Source: an uncultured Candidatus Poseidoniales archaeon (GTDB taxonomy: Archaea; Thermoplasmatota; Poseidoniia; Poseidoniales; Poseidoniaceae). Taken from it: 64,000 bases of DNA. The notes below the pieces were generated by a model that saw only the letters and a program-made list of their open reading frames with translations, was not told the DNA's origin and made no database searches. The translations under genes were made by a program, and so were the position numbers. Of this stretch, positions 46,266 to 56,172 are shown piece by piece (within the stretch, counting starts at the first letter, position 1; each line of letters begins with the position of its first letter). The stretch spans positions 1 through 64,000 of the forward strand of contig CACODE010000009.1 of assembly GCA_902625885.1 (NCBI GenBank). Direction: 5' to 3'.

Positions 46266-48707
46266 ATGTCAGCCCTCCTCAACAAACGCTTGGCACGGAG
46301 CCTGTGGCGAACGAAACTTCGCCTGGTGGCCGTCGTTATGATGGTCGCCGTCGGCGTCTTTGCTGGCATCACCTTCGGTGGTTATTCACACAATCTGGAC
46401 AACATGTACGCAACCCTTCATGCGGACGATGACAAAGGTGCCAACCTTGCCGACTTATGGGTTGACAACCGAAGCGCCACGTGGTCGGCAGAGGAGGTCA
46501 ACCGTTTCTGCAGCACGCTGGAAAACGCGTGGCCCTCAACCATCGCTCCCCTCGATTCGTGTGAGGGGCGAAGCATCGTGCAGGGGACGATGTTCCACAC
46601 GAACAGCACGGGCACGCACATCATCAATTCTTTGTGGCACGGCATCCCAGAAAACGCCAACGCCGACCGTGTGTGGATGCCGCAAGGATACACGGAAGGC
46701 AGGGTTGCCTCGAGCGCTGACGAAATCGTCATCGACGCCCACGTTGTGGAAGCGCTTGACCTCTCGCTTGGTGACACGGTTGTCATCGGTTCGGGCAGTG
46801 CATCGGTTGAGTTCAACATCGTTGGGATTGGCTATCATCCTCTCCACGTGTTCATGGCCCCCGAGGGTTCACTCTTCCCGCCTGAGCCGGGCCAATACGT
46901 GGTGGGTTACCTCTCCGACAGCGGCATGGCTCGTTTGACCGGGGCCGCACTTGGCGACAGCAACACCCTGCTGTTGGACGTTGATGGAACACCGTCTTTT
47001 GACCTCCCCGACACGGAGACCTATGAGGGCGATGAAATTGATGCGGTGAAGGCGTTGGTTTCTGATGCGCTGCAGACTTCTGAACTCGACGGCCGAATCA
47101 GGGACAGAGGCCAGAACGAACCGGTTGAGATCATGCGTCAGGACCTCGAGAGTGCAAAGCGGACAAGCGTCCCCTTCACGGTGATGATCGCCGCCATCGC
47201 TTCAATCACGATCGTCCTCAGCCTGCAACGTCTGGTGCAGAGTCAGGCGAAAGAAATCGCAGTCCTGCGCACGCTCGGCGTCAATCGAACCTCGCTCATG
47301 ACCGGCTACCTCATCGCACCGCTGGTCATCGGTGCGGTGGGATGTGGATTAGGCGCCATGGTGGGCCCGTGGGGCGTCGACGCCATGCTGAATTTCTACG
47401 AAGGCATCGTTGGCCTTCCCATCACCGAACGGGACGTTCCGTTTTCACTGTACAGCACCATCATGCTTCCAACCATGCTGGTGGTGTTCGTTTCAGGAGC
47501 CTTCCCAGCGTGGAAATCAAGCCGTCTTGACCCGCTCGAGGTGCTGAGCGGGCAAAACCAGGTACGCGTCGGGTCAAATTTGCTGCGACGCCTCACCTCA
47601 TGGATGCCAACAACCCTAGGCTTGTCCATCCGTTCGAGCGTTCGAAAACCGGTTCGGTTGATGATGACGTTCTTAGCGGTGGGTATTTCCTTGATGCTGT
47701 TTGGCTCGGTGCAAATGATGTCGGCCGGACTGCAAGAAACCATTGTTGGTGGGCTCGAAGAACAGCAATCATGGGACGCTCAGGTGTACATCAGCCAAGG
47801 CGGCGAAGACGACGTCATCGCTTGGGCTGAGGAACGGGGAGCGACCCACGAACTGTTGATTGAAATGCCCCTTGGAACCGTCAAAGACGCCGAGGGGTTG
47901 GAACGCTCGTTCACGCTTGTAGGGTTCGATTCCTTTGAAACCGGCATGCGCAACGTCAATGTCATTGATGGCGTTCAACCCCAACCAGCAGGTCCTATCA
48001 GTCAGGTCATGGTCGACGAAGGCGCCATGGTGTTCTTGGGGTGGAGCGTCGGTGAACAACACATCGTCTCGCTGAACGGTGCGGAGCACGAGGTTGAGGT
48101 TGTCGGGATGACCCGTGGCGAATTGGCACGCACGATGTACTTCCTCAGGACAGACCTCGGCGAGGCTTTGGGTGTGGAGGCCACATCGGTTTACCTCGCT
48201 TTACCGGAGGGGGTTGAAGTGAACACCGAACTGGCAGAAATTTCGATGGGCGTGGTGGAGCGTCAAACCCTGATCAACGGCATGAACACGCTTCTGGAGC
48301 AACAAACGCAATTCTTCCAAGCCATGATGTATCTGGGCCTCATGTTCACCATCGCCGTGATGTTCAACACGATGATCATGAACGTTGCCGAGCGTGATTT
48401 TGAACTTGCCACCCTCCGGGTGTTGGGCGCTTCGACACGAAGCCTGGGGTTCATGCTCCTGTTCGAGAGTTTGCTGATCGGGATTATCGGTGGTCTGGTT
48501 GGCGTCGCCTTTGCCTACGGTGGAGCCGTCGGCCTCGCTGCCTCGTTCTCTTCGTGGCAATTCTTTGTCGCCATCGTCGTCGTGCCGAGTGTCGCTTACC
48601 AGCTGATGGCCGGTGTCATCGTTATCGCCGTAGCCATGACGCCAATTGGCGTTTGGCGACTGAGGAGAATGGACCTCGTCGAGAAGGTGAAAGACCTCTC
48701 TCAGTGA
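46266..48707 (+). CDS. ABC transporter permease, FtsX/MacB-like
   Basis: 813 aa; two FtsX-like TM blocks (VLRTLGVNRTSLMTGYLIAPLVIG; LATLRVLGASTRSLGFMLLFESLLIGIIGG) with MacB-PCD-like extracytoplasmic domains. Confidence 0.92.
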   Translation: MSALLNKRLARSLWRTKLRLVAVVMMVAVGVFAGITFGGYSHNLDNMYATLHADDDKGANLADLWVDNRSATWSAEEVNRFCSTLENAWPSTIAPLDSCEGRSIVQGTMFHTNSTGTHIINSLWHGIPENANADRVWMPQGYTEGRVASSADEIVIDAHVVEALDLSLGDTVVIGSGSASVEFNIVGIGYHPLHVFMAPEGSLFPPEPGQYVVGYLSDSGMARLTGAALGDSNTLLLDVDGTPSFDLPDTETYEGDEIDAVKALVSDALQTSELDGRIRDRGQNEPVEIMRQDLESAKRTSVPFTVMIAAIASITIVLSLQRLVQSQAKEIAVLRTLGVNRTSLMTGYLIAPLVIGAVGCGLGAMVGPWGVDAMLNFYEGIVGLPITERDVPFSLYSTIMLPTMLVVFVSGAFPAWKSSRLDPLEVLSGQNQVRVGSNLLRRLTSWMPTTLGLSIRSSVRKPVRLMMTFLAVGISLMLFGSVQMMSAGLQETIVGGLEEQQSWDAQVYISQGGEDDVIAWAEERGATHELLIEMPLGTVKDAEGLERSFTLVGFDSFETGMRNVNVIDGVQPQPAGPISQVMVDEGAMVFLGWSVGEQHIVSLNGAEHEVEVVGMTRGELARTMYFLRTDLGEALGVEATSVYLALPEGVEVNTELAEISMGVVERQTLINGMNTLLEQQTQFFQAMMYLGLMFTIAVMFNTMIMNVAERDFELATLRVLGASTRSLGFMLLFESLLIGIIGGLVGVAFAYGGAVGLAASFSSWQFFVAIVVVPSVAYQLMAGVIVIAVAMTPIGVWRLRRMDLVEKVKDLSQ

Positions 48708-48719
48708 AGCGATTCATTC

Positions 48720-50102
48720 ATGGAGCGACTAGACCTGCTTAACAACATGGTCGAGCTGCCTGAACCCGGGGTTCGTATCAGGGCGGTGGTGCTCACGCAC
48801 GATGAATCGGTGGAACACACCGGGCTTGTTTTACCACCCGCCGCCGCAGGTCATATCACGATCAAACTCGACAACGGCTACAACGTGTCCTATCCCTCAG
48901 AGGCTGTTCAGGAATGGACGGGACTGCCGACGAACGAAGCCCCCTCGAGTGGCGAACTCAGGGCCCCTGCTGAAGACGCGACGCTGCCGCGCGTTCGCCT
49001 CATCCACACCGGCGGGACCATCGCTTCGAAGGTGGACTACGCAACAGGTGCGGTGGAAGCGAAATTTGAACCGGAGGAAATGCTCGACGCTATTCCTGAA
49101 TTGGCCTCCATCGCCCGGTTGGACGCCAAAAAAATCGGCAACATGTTCAGCGACGACATCCGGCCACAACACTGGAACATCATTGCAGAGGCCTGCGCAG
49201 AAGCCTTTGCCGACGGCTGCAGGGGCGTGGTTGTCGCTCACGGAACCGACACACTGCACATCAGCTCGGCGGCCCTAAGTTTCGCTTTTGCCGGACGAGG
49301 GACACGCCCTGCTGGACCGATCGTGATGGTGGGTTCCCAACGCTCGAGCGACCGGGGTTCATCCGACGCCACTGAAAACTTGCTGGCTGCCGTTCATTGG
49401 GCAGCTTACGGACCGGAACCGGTGGGCGAGGCTGGCGATGCGGTCACCGTCGTGATGCATCACACGCAGAGCGATGGCGTGATGGCGGTCCATTCGGGCC
49501 TTGCCATCCGAAAGATGCACTCGTCGAGAAGGGATGCCTTTCATCCGGTTAACGCCCAGCCCATCGCTACGCTAACTTTTGAGCTCGATGGTTTCAGGAC
49601 CGAACACCTGCCGTGGTACGATGCGGTTCGCAACAAGGCCGCTGAGCGACCCGTTGCGGCGTCCCCTACCCTGTACGAAGCAGGGCAGCGAATCGCCCAA
49701 TTCATCGCCGGCCCGTGGTTGCACGCCGAGCAAATCGAAGCGGTCGTCAGCACGGGTGTTCAAGCCGTGGTGTTCCACGGTACGGGCCTAGGCCACCTGC
49801 CGATTGACGACCCGCAAAACGATGCGCCCGAAAACGCCCTTCTCTGGCGGGTGATTACGCGCTGCGTGAACAGGGAGCTCCCTGTTGTGGTGGTGAATCA
49901 ATGCATCCACGGACCGGTCGACATGAACGTCTACTCAAAGGGACGAAAACAACAACAGATGGGCGTGTTGGGCCATGGGCTCAACGCCACACCGGAAGCC
50001 GTGGTGGCAAAACTCCATTGGATGCTGTCTCAAAACATGGATGTCAAGCACATGCTCACCATGAACCTGTGCGGCGAACATCGCGAAACACTGCGCGAAT
50101 AA
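48720..50102 (+). CDS. gatD: Glutamyl-tRNA(Gln) amidotransferase subunit D
   Basis: N-terminal beta domain, then LIHTGGTIASKVDYATGAV, VVAHGTDTLHISSAAL, VMVGSQRSSDRGSSDATENL: asparaginase-like GatD pattern. Confidence 0.93.
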   Translation: MERLDLLNNMVELPEPGVRIRAVVLTHDESVEHTGLVLPPAAAGHITIKLDNGYNVSYPSEAVQEWTGLPTNEAPSSGELRAPAEDATLPRVRLIHTGGTIASKVDYATGAVEAKFEPEEMLDAIPELASIARLDAKKIGNMFSDDIRPQHWNIIAEACAEAFADGCRGVVVAHGTDTLHISSAALSFAFAGRGTRPAGPIVMVGSQRSSDRGSSDATENLLAAVHWAAYGPEPVGEAGDAVTVVMHHTQSDGVMAVHSGLAIRKMHSSRRDAFHPVNAQPIATLTFELDGFRTEHLPWYDAVRNKAAERPVAASPTLYEAGQRIAQFIAGPWLHAEQIEAVVSTGVQAVVFHGTGLGHLPIDDPQNDAPENALLWRVITRCVNRELPVVVVNQCIHGPVDMNVYSKGRKQQQMGVLGHGLNATPEAVVAKLHWMLSQNMDVKHMLTMNLCGEHRETLRE

Positions 50103-50139
50103 GCGTTTGAATGAAGAACCGAAAGGGAGTGCATGAACC

Positions 50140-51702
50140 GTGGAGAGTCAACCCAACAACGCCCTTGAGGAACTTCGCCAAAAGCGAGAAACGGCTCGCA
50201 TGGGCGGTGGTCTCAAGCGCCAAGAAGCGATTCGAACCAGCGGCCGAGGGACCGCACGGGACCGCCTTCGTTTGTTGTTGGACGAAGGTTCGTTCCTGGA
50301 AGTCGACACCTTCGTCACCCACCGAACCGACGACCACAACATGTTCCTCCATCAAACGCTCGGCGACGGCGTGGTCGCTGGCCATGGAACCATTGAAGGT
50401 CGTCGCGTGTACTGTTTTGCCCAAGACTTCAGCGTTCATGGTGGCAGCATGGGCGAGATGCATGCGCTCAAGATAGCCAAGGTTGTTGAAATGGCCGAGC
50501 GGGCCAAAGCGCCGCTCATCGCCATGTGGGACGGTGGCGGACAACGCGCCCATGACGGGGTCAACGCTCTTGCTGGCACAGGCGAAATGCTTGACCGGCT
50601 CGTGCAATGCAGCGGTCGAATTCCAATGATAAGCCTCGTTCTGGGTCCTGTGGTCGGTGTTTCAGCCCTCGCTGCATCCCTTTCCGATTTTACAATCCTC
50701 GGCGAGGAGCACGGCCAACTGTTCCTCTCCTCGCCCCTGGAAACGCCAGAAGTCATTAGCGGTGAGGTGGACGCTGCTGGTTTGGGCGGCGCCAACCTTC
50801 ACGCCTCACGCTCCGGCATCGCTTCGCTCATCGCCGATGATGAAGAAGACGCTTGCGAGTTGGCCGCAACCGTTCTTTCCTACCTGCCCGACCACAACAT
50901 GGCCGACCCGCCAATTGTTCCAACAGCCGACCCAATCTCTCGGCTGAACGAAACGCTACAGGACACGGTGCCCGATAACCCAAACAAACCGTACGACATG
51001 GTGAACGTCGTCGAGGAAGTCGTCGATGACGGCGTGTTCATGGAACTCTTTCCGGCCTATGCTGACAACATCATCATCGGTTTCGCCCGAATGAACGGTT
51101 CAACGGTGGGCGTGGTGGGCAACCAGCCGAAGGTGCTGGCAGGCTGCCTGGACATCGATGCTTCCATCAAGGCGGCAAGGTTCATCAGAACTTGCGATGC
51201 GTTCAACATCCCCCTGCTCACGTTTGAAGACGTCCCTGGGTTCCTCCCCGGTGTTGTTCAGGAATGGGGCGGCATCATACGCCATGGCGCAAAATTGCTG
51301 TTTGCCTATGCGGAGGCGACCGTGCCAAAACTGACGCTCGTCACCAGAAAAGCCTACGGTGGCGCTTATCTGGCCATGTCGTGCAAACACCTGCAAAGCG
51401 ATTACAACGTGGCCTGGCCAACAGCGGAACTCGCCGTGATGGGGGCAGAGGGGGCTGTGAACATCATCCATCGTCGAGAGATCGGCGCTGTACCCGATGA
51501 GGAAAAAGAGACGGTTCGTCAACGTCTTGTCGACGAGTACAAAGCCAAATTCGGTGATCCGTATGTTGCGGCTCGCAACGGTTGGTTGGACGATGTCATC
51601 GAACCGAAAGAAAGCCGGCTACGACTGTGCAGGGCCCTCAACATTCTGAAATCAAAACGAGAATGGTCGCCCCCGAAGAAGCACGGCAACATCCCGCTTT
51701 GA
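50140..51702 (+). CDS. pccB: Acyl-CoA (propionyl-/acetyl-CoA) carboxylase carboxyltransferase subunit
   Basis: GTARDRLRLLLDEGSFLE, CFAQDFSVHGGSMGEMHA, LTFEDVPGFLPGVVQEWGGIIRHGAKLLFAYAEATVPKLTLVTRKAYGGAYLAMSCKHL; GTG start. Confidence 0.94.
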   Translation: MESQPNNALEELRQKRETARMGGGLKRQEAIRTSGRGTARDRLRLLLDEGSFLEVDTFVTHRTDDHNMFLHQTLGDGVVAGHGTIEGRRVYCFAQDFSVHGGSMGEMHALKIAKVVEMAERAKAPLIAMWDGGGQRAHDGVNALAGTGEMLDRLVQCSGRIPMISLVLGPVVGVSALAASLSDFTILGEEHGQLFLSSPLETPEVISGEVDAAGLGGANLHASRSGIASLIADDEEDACELAATVLSYLPDHNMADPPIVPTADPISRLNETLQDTVPDNPNKPYDMVNVVEEVVDDGVFMELFPAYADNIIIGFARMNGSTVGVVGNQPKVLAGCLDIDASIKAARFIRTCDAFNIPLLTFEDVPGFLPGVVQEWGGIIRHGAKLLFAYAEATVPKLTLVTRKAYGGAYLAMSCKHLQSDYNVAWPTAELAVMGAEGAVNIIHRREIGAVPDEEKETVRQRLVDEYKAKFGDPYVAARNGWLDDVIEPKESRLRLCRALNILKSKREWSPPKKHGNIPL

Positions 51703-54450
51703 TCACTTGAATTTGCCTATTCGATCGAGCAATCCCCGAGAAGTCCCTTCTTCGGCCTGCAACCCGCTGTCGGTCTCGGTCATCGAGGGCACGACAACAG
51801 CCCCGTCCTCCATCCTCCATCGGATTAACACGAGCACCGCAACTGCGAGCAAAACCAACGCACCGAAGCCAGCGAGGATGGCAATGTTGAGGCTACCACT
51901 GTCGTCTTGCTGGGCGTTTTGCGGTTCGGCGGAAGTCTGGTTGCTCGTTGCTGGTTCGTAGACGATGTTGGCCACAACGCTTCGTTGCAGTTCTTCGTCG
52001 TAAACCTCCAGTTCAATCAACACGGTGGAGGAACCGGTCGTCGGCAAAGGAAGCAGGCTAAGGCAATGGTAGGCGCCGGAACCGCCGCTCAAGCAGGAAT
52101 GATTGACATCGACGACCGTGCCGTCGACGGTGATCACGGCCTCGGTGTTGACCGCTCCATCAACATCAGCGACCGTCCAGTGCATGTTCACCGATGAACT
52201 CCCCAAAGGTTGAACCGACTCAATACCGATAAAGGGCATGTCTCCTACAGGAGCGATGGTCAGCGTGAGCGCTTTGCCGTAAGGGGTGGCACCGTCGGAG
52301 ACGTTCAACCAGATGTTCTCGTAAACACCAAACGCGTCTTGGGCCGGTGTGAGCACCGCCGAACCGTTTTCGATGACGACCGACACGTCATCGAGCGAGC
52401 CTTCCATTGTCCACAGCAACACGTCGCCGTCAACATCGTAAGCCAACAATCCTAACTGGATAACAAGGGGTGTGTCCTCCAACATGCTGAGGTTGCCCCA
52501 AGCACTCTCATTGACAACCACCGGGTCGTTGACCGGGTTCACCACCACGGGCACCTCAACTTCAACAGGTGGGTTGGCATCATCGCTGACAAGGAGTTTG
52601 AGTACCGTTGCACCGTACTGGTTTTCCAGCGGCGTCAAGGTGATTTTCTCACCTTCAATGCTGTAGTGAATCGGCCCTTGCATCCCGTTTTTTCCTCCAT
52701 CAAGATGCACCTCCAGCGGTGTTCCCTCGGGATCTTGAATCACTTCGTTTAGGTTGTAGACAACGCTTGGTCCGTCTTCGTTCATTTCCTGAATGGGAAC
52801 CGTGCCGTCCTTGACAAGCGGGTCGTTCACCGAGGTCAAGACAACCCGGAGTTGGGTCGAAATCTCGTCGATAACGGTGCCATCGCTGCGCAAGGTCACG
52901 TCAACAAAACACTCACCCAGCCATTCCTCATCGTAGGGATGAGACACTGTCAGTGACAAACCATCTGCAGCGATTTGGGTGGCAAAGTGTGAGGCATCCT
53001 CCCCGACAAGGGTGGCTGCCGTTATGCGTACAAGTTGCCCGTCGGGGTCTTGTGCAACAGCGGAGGCGTTCAGGCTCTTTTCACCTCGTTGCGGCACGTA
53101 AATCACGGGCGCTGGCGAAAGCGGCTGGATGGGTGTGTTTTCTCTGATGGTGGAGGTTGTAAACACGGTCGGTGCCCCCTCAACTTCAAGGCGTAGCCAT
53201 GCTTTTTGCGGCCCGGGTGCTACCTCCGTCATTGGGTATTGGCATGACACCTCTCCGTCTTGCGAGACCGTTGCGTTTGTTGGCCATGGGCCGTTGAACC
53301 AACCACAAGTCAGGTTCACGTCCCACCCTGCGGGGAGGTCCTGCATTGATGAACCGTCTCGCAAGGTCCAATTGAGGTTAATTTCCAGCACGTGCGTGGC
53401 GTTTAACGTGGCGGCGGGAGGGTGGCTGACGTGTTCAGAAGTCCACCTAACAAACGTAGAAGCGTCCAAATTTTCACTGACGTAGGCGGACCCATCGCTG
53501 ACGGTGTTCGGACCCTCGGCTCGATTGAAGGCTTGCCTGAACTTCGAGTGGTCACCGTGAAGAACGGTATCGAGGTAGGGAATGAGGTGATCGGTTGAAA
53601 GCTCGATCTGCGCTGATTGGCTCATCGTTGCGTCACCGTCGTTTTCAAAGAACGAGCGTTCGTCTTGGAACTGGTAGTGGTCTGCGCCCAACAGGTGCAT
53701 CCACTGCCAACCTATGCCGCCGAGTTCCTCAACACGTTCCATGGTTTCCTGAGACGGCGCCACTTCGTCAACGGTTCCTGTGATGAAGAAACCCGTGTTG
53801 GGTCTAGGAGGCTGTGGTATGGCGACGTCGCTCCACTGGAAATCGTCCTCCACGTCCTCCATGTCCAAGCCGAGACCAAACAAGGCCCGTGGTGGATGCC
53901 TGGTTGACGCTTCGGAACTCTGGTTCCAAAACGGGTAGGCGAGGTAGGCCGCCGTCGCTCCTTTTCCATGGCCGGAAATGCCCCAGTGGTCCACATCGAT
54001 GTTTTCCGCTGTTCCCATGATGTGCAGGTTTGTTTGGTTTTGCTGCCGCATCGTGTCGTGAATATCGGTGAGTCGCTCAAGGGTGGCCTCAACATCGGTT
54101 TCGTCCGAGAGCGCTTGCGTAACGATGACAATGAACCCTCGCTTGGCAAATTCCTCGGTGAGCAAGGTGTAGCTGTCAATGGATTCTCCCGAGTCGCCCA
54201 CAAAGACCATCCACGAAAACGGCCCGTTGCCTGCCATGTCTTTGTCTTCGCCCTCAAACATAGCAGGGTAGACCATTCGCACCTCTGGCGAAAAGAAACC
54301 ACCGAGATTAAATTCCGTCCAACCAACAGGAAAATCCACGCCCTCATGACTCTCCTCAAAGGCGGTTGTCTCCTCGAGCACGCCCATGGCCGACGGAGCG
54401 AGGAGAAGCAAGACCAAGGAAAAGGAAAGAACGGTGCCGATATTGCGCAT
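51703..54450 (-). CDS. Surface protein with N-terminal alpha/beta-hydrolase-like domain (nucleophile elbow degenerate), cadherin/Ig-like domains and C-terminal TM
   Basis: 915 aa; signal peptide; DVDHWGISGHGKGATAAYLAYPFW … GADHYQFQDE; VNDPVVVNESAWGNLSMLEDTPLVI cadherin-like motifs; TM NIAILAGFGALVLLAVAVLVLI. Confidence 0.8.
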   Translation of the reverse strand: MRNIGTVLSFSLVLLLLAPSAMGVLEETTAFEESHEGVDFPVGWTEFNLGGFFSPEVRMVYPAMFEGEDKDMAGNGPFSWMVFVGDSGESIDSYTLLTEEFAKRGFIVIVTQALSDETDVEATLERLTDIHDTMRQQNQTNLHIMGTAENIDVDHWGISGHGKGATAAYLAYPFWNQSSEASTRHPPRALFGLGLDMEDVEDDFQWSDVAIPQPPRPNTGFFITGTVDEVAPSQETMERVEELGGIGWQWMHLLGADHYQFQDERSFFENDGDATMSQSAQIELSTDHLIPYLDTVLHGDHSKFRQAFNRAEGPNTVSDGSAYVSENLDASTFVRWTSEHVSHPPAATLNATHVLEINLNWTLRDGSSMQDLPAGWDVNLTCGWFNGPWPTNATVSQDGEVSCQYPMTEVAPGPQKAWLRLEVEGAPTVFTTSTIRENTPIQPLSPAPVIYVPQRGEKSLNASAVAQDPDGQLVRITAATLVGEDASHFATQIAADGLSLTVSHPYDEEWLGECFVDVTLRSDGTVIDEISTQLRVVLTSVNDPLVKDGTVPIQEMNEDGPSVVYNLNEVIQDPEGTPLEVHLDGGKNGMQGPIHYSIEGEKITLTPLENQYGATVLKLLVSDDANPPVEVEVPVVVNPVNDPVVVNESAWGNLSMLEDTPLVIQLGLLAYDVDGDVLLWTMEGSLDDVSVVIENGSAVLTPAQDAFGVYENIWLNVSDGATPYGKALTLTIAPVGDMPFIGIESVQPLGSSSVNMHWTVADVDGAVNTEAVITVDGTVVDVNHSCLSGGSGAYHCLSLLPLPTTGSSTVLIELEVYDEELQRSVVANIVYEPATSNQTSAEPQNAQQDDSGSLNIAILAGFGALVLLAVAVLVLIRWRMEDGAVVVPSMTETDSGLQAEEGTSRGLLDRIGKFK

Positions 54451-54501
54451 GGTTCCTCACTCAACCTGCTCTCGGGCACAGAACGAAAAGAATCTTCCCC
54501 T

Positions 54502-55479
54502 CTATGTGTAGGTCGCCAACACACATTCCGCTTCCAAGAGCTGCGTCAGAAGGAGGCCCAGCGAAGGAAGATCCGCCGACCTTTCGGGAGCCCAAAGTTT
54601 TCGCCAGCATGCCAGATGTTGAGCCACCAAAAGCCACCGACCGTCCAAGCCGTTTTCGGTGATGGCTTCAATGCGCTCGCTCATGCCCCCTTCCATCGGC
54701 CCGTAGGTCGATTTGAGCAAGAAACAATCGCCCTCAACTAAAGGCGTGTTGTCAAAGTCAACCATCACGTTCGGTGCCTCATCGGTCATGAACGAGGTCC
54801 AAGGCCCGTCGTCCAGGTCCCGCCGGCTTGGGAGTTGGTGAATCATGCCGCCTTCTGCCGACCATGCAGCCGCTGTTGATCTGGCTGCACCACCGCCACC
54901 GATGATACCGATGATGCTGGTGTCTGGTGCAAAACCGTGGTGGGCCATGACCTCCACAACGCCGTCGCCATCAACGCCCGCACACCACCAACCGCGACCG
55001 TCCCAGCGCAGAGCGTTGACGGACTTGTTGTTCATTGAATCATCAACAGCTGCCACGGCGCCAGAGTCGAGTTGGTGCTTCAGTGGAGCCGTGAGGTTCA
55101 GCCAGATCTCCTCATCAAACATGCGAGTCGGCAAGTGAGGGTTTTTGGGGAAGGCGCCCAATACGATATCTTTTTTTGGACCCAGAGCGGCGTGAATTTC
55201 AACAACCTGAGAAGCGGCATCCACCGCCCGTTTCAGGAGGGCTTTGGTTCGAAATTTGCCCAGCACGGCGTTGGTGTAGGCCCAAGGGATGGGTTCGGGA
55301 ACGGCGCCGGCATAACCCCATGCTAAGGCGTCGGGGATGGTGTTGACCTCAACGAGTTCCATGGTCAATTTGCTTTCCGGAATCGCCAAGTCGAGGTGCC
55401 GAGCGACGAGGGCGACCAGAAGCGGTGAGAGGCTGTGCTCGACGGGTTGGCCAGCAATACCGTAGCGAATTGCTGCCAT
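54502..55479 (-). CDS. aroE: Shikimate 5-dehydrogenase-like protein
   Basis: RYGIAGQPVEHSLSPLLVALVARHLDL, LNLTAPLKHQLD, IGIIGGGGAARSTAAAW; divergent. Confidence 0.75.
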   Translation of the reverse strand: MAAIRYGIAGQPVEHSLSPLLVALVARHLDLAIPESKLTMELVEVNTIPDALAWGYAGAVPEPIPWAYTNAVLGKFRTKALLKRAVDAASQVVEIHAALGPKKDIVLGAFPKNPHLPTRMFDEEIWLNLTAPLKHQLDSGAVAAVDDSMNNKSVNALRWDGRGWWCAGVDGDGVVEVMAHHGFAPDTSIIGIIGGGGAARSTAAAWSAEGGMIHQLPSRRDLDDGPWTSFMTDEAPNVMVDFDNTPLVEGDCFLLKSTYGPMEGGMSERIEAITENGLDGRWLLVAQHLACWRKLWAPERSADLPSLGLLLTQLLEAECVLATYT

Positions 55480-55560
55480 GGTTCGACCACGTGCGCACAA
55501 CACAAAAAGGCGACGAATGCCGTCTTAACCTTCAAGAGGGAGTGCGGTTTAGAATTCACC

Positions 55561-55872
55561 ATGGGAAGAGCCGTCGGCTTGATGACTGCGGGCCTTGGAA
55601 CGTACATGACCTTCAAGATGTGGGCGGAATTCAATGAGGCTCTGAAGCATGAACTGGGGGCTTCATGGGGCGTCATTGTTGCGACCGTTGTCTTCCTCAT
55701 TTACCAGAGCAACAAAAACGAGAAAGCGTACGAAGCTTCTTTTGGTGAAGTCATTCCAAAATCGATAAGCAAGGGACAAATGGAAGCGGACAACCCTCAA
55801 CCGTTGCTGTTCATCGCCGGTCTGTACCTCGGTATTATCGTCATTTTTGAGATTATTTTCAGGGCCGTCTGA
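55561..55872 (+). CDS. Small membrane protein
   Basis: In-frame ATG 55561 within ORF 55435..55872; two or three hydrophobic segments. Confidence 0.6.
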   Translation: MGRAVGLMTAGLGTYMTFKMWAEFNEALKHELGASWGVIVATVVFLIYQSNKNEKAYEASFGEVIPKSISKGQMEADNPQPLLFIAGLYLGIIVIFEIIFRAV

Positions 55873-55885
55873 AGGGTGAAGACCC

Positions 55886-56170
55886 ATGCCGGGTTTGATG
55901 GAAGTTTTCATTCTCAAGGACCGAGTGAACGGTCAGCGGGACAACATCTTCATGATGCTGTTTGAGAAAGCCTTCATCCTCATCGCCTTGTTGGTCGTGC
56001 TTCTTGTGGGTGTCGCCCTTGACCTACCGGCATGGGGCGTCGGCGCGCTCGTTGGTGCGGCGCTCGGACCCATCGTCTACGGTCATTTTTACTTCATTTA
56101 CATCAGACCGGTGAAAAAACAACAGAACATTGATGTGGAAAAGAAGAAAGCGAAGACTGGGAGGAAGTAG
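55886..56170 (+). CDS. Small membrane protein
   Basis: 94 aa, two TM segments, basic C-terminus; tightly spaced with neighbours. Confidence 0.6.
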   Translation: MPGLMEVFILKDRVNGQRDNIFMMLFEKAFILIALLVVLLVGVALDLPAWGVGALVGAALGPIVYGHFYFIYIRPVKKQQNIDVEKKKAKTGRK

Positions 56171-56172
56171 AG

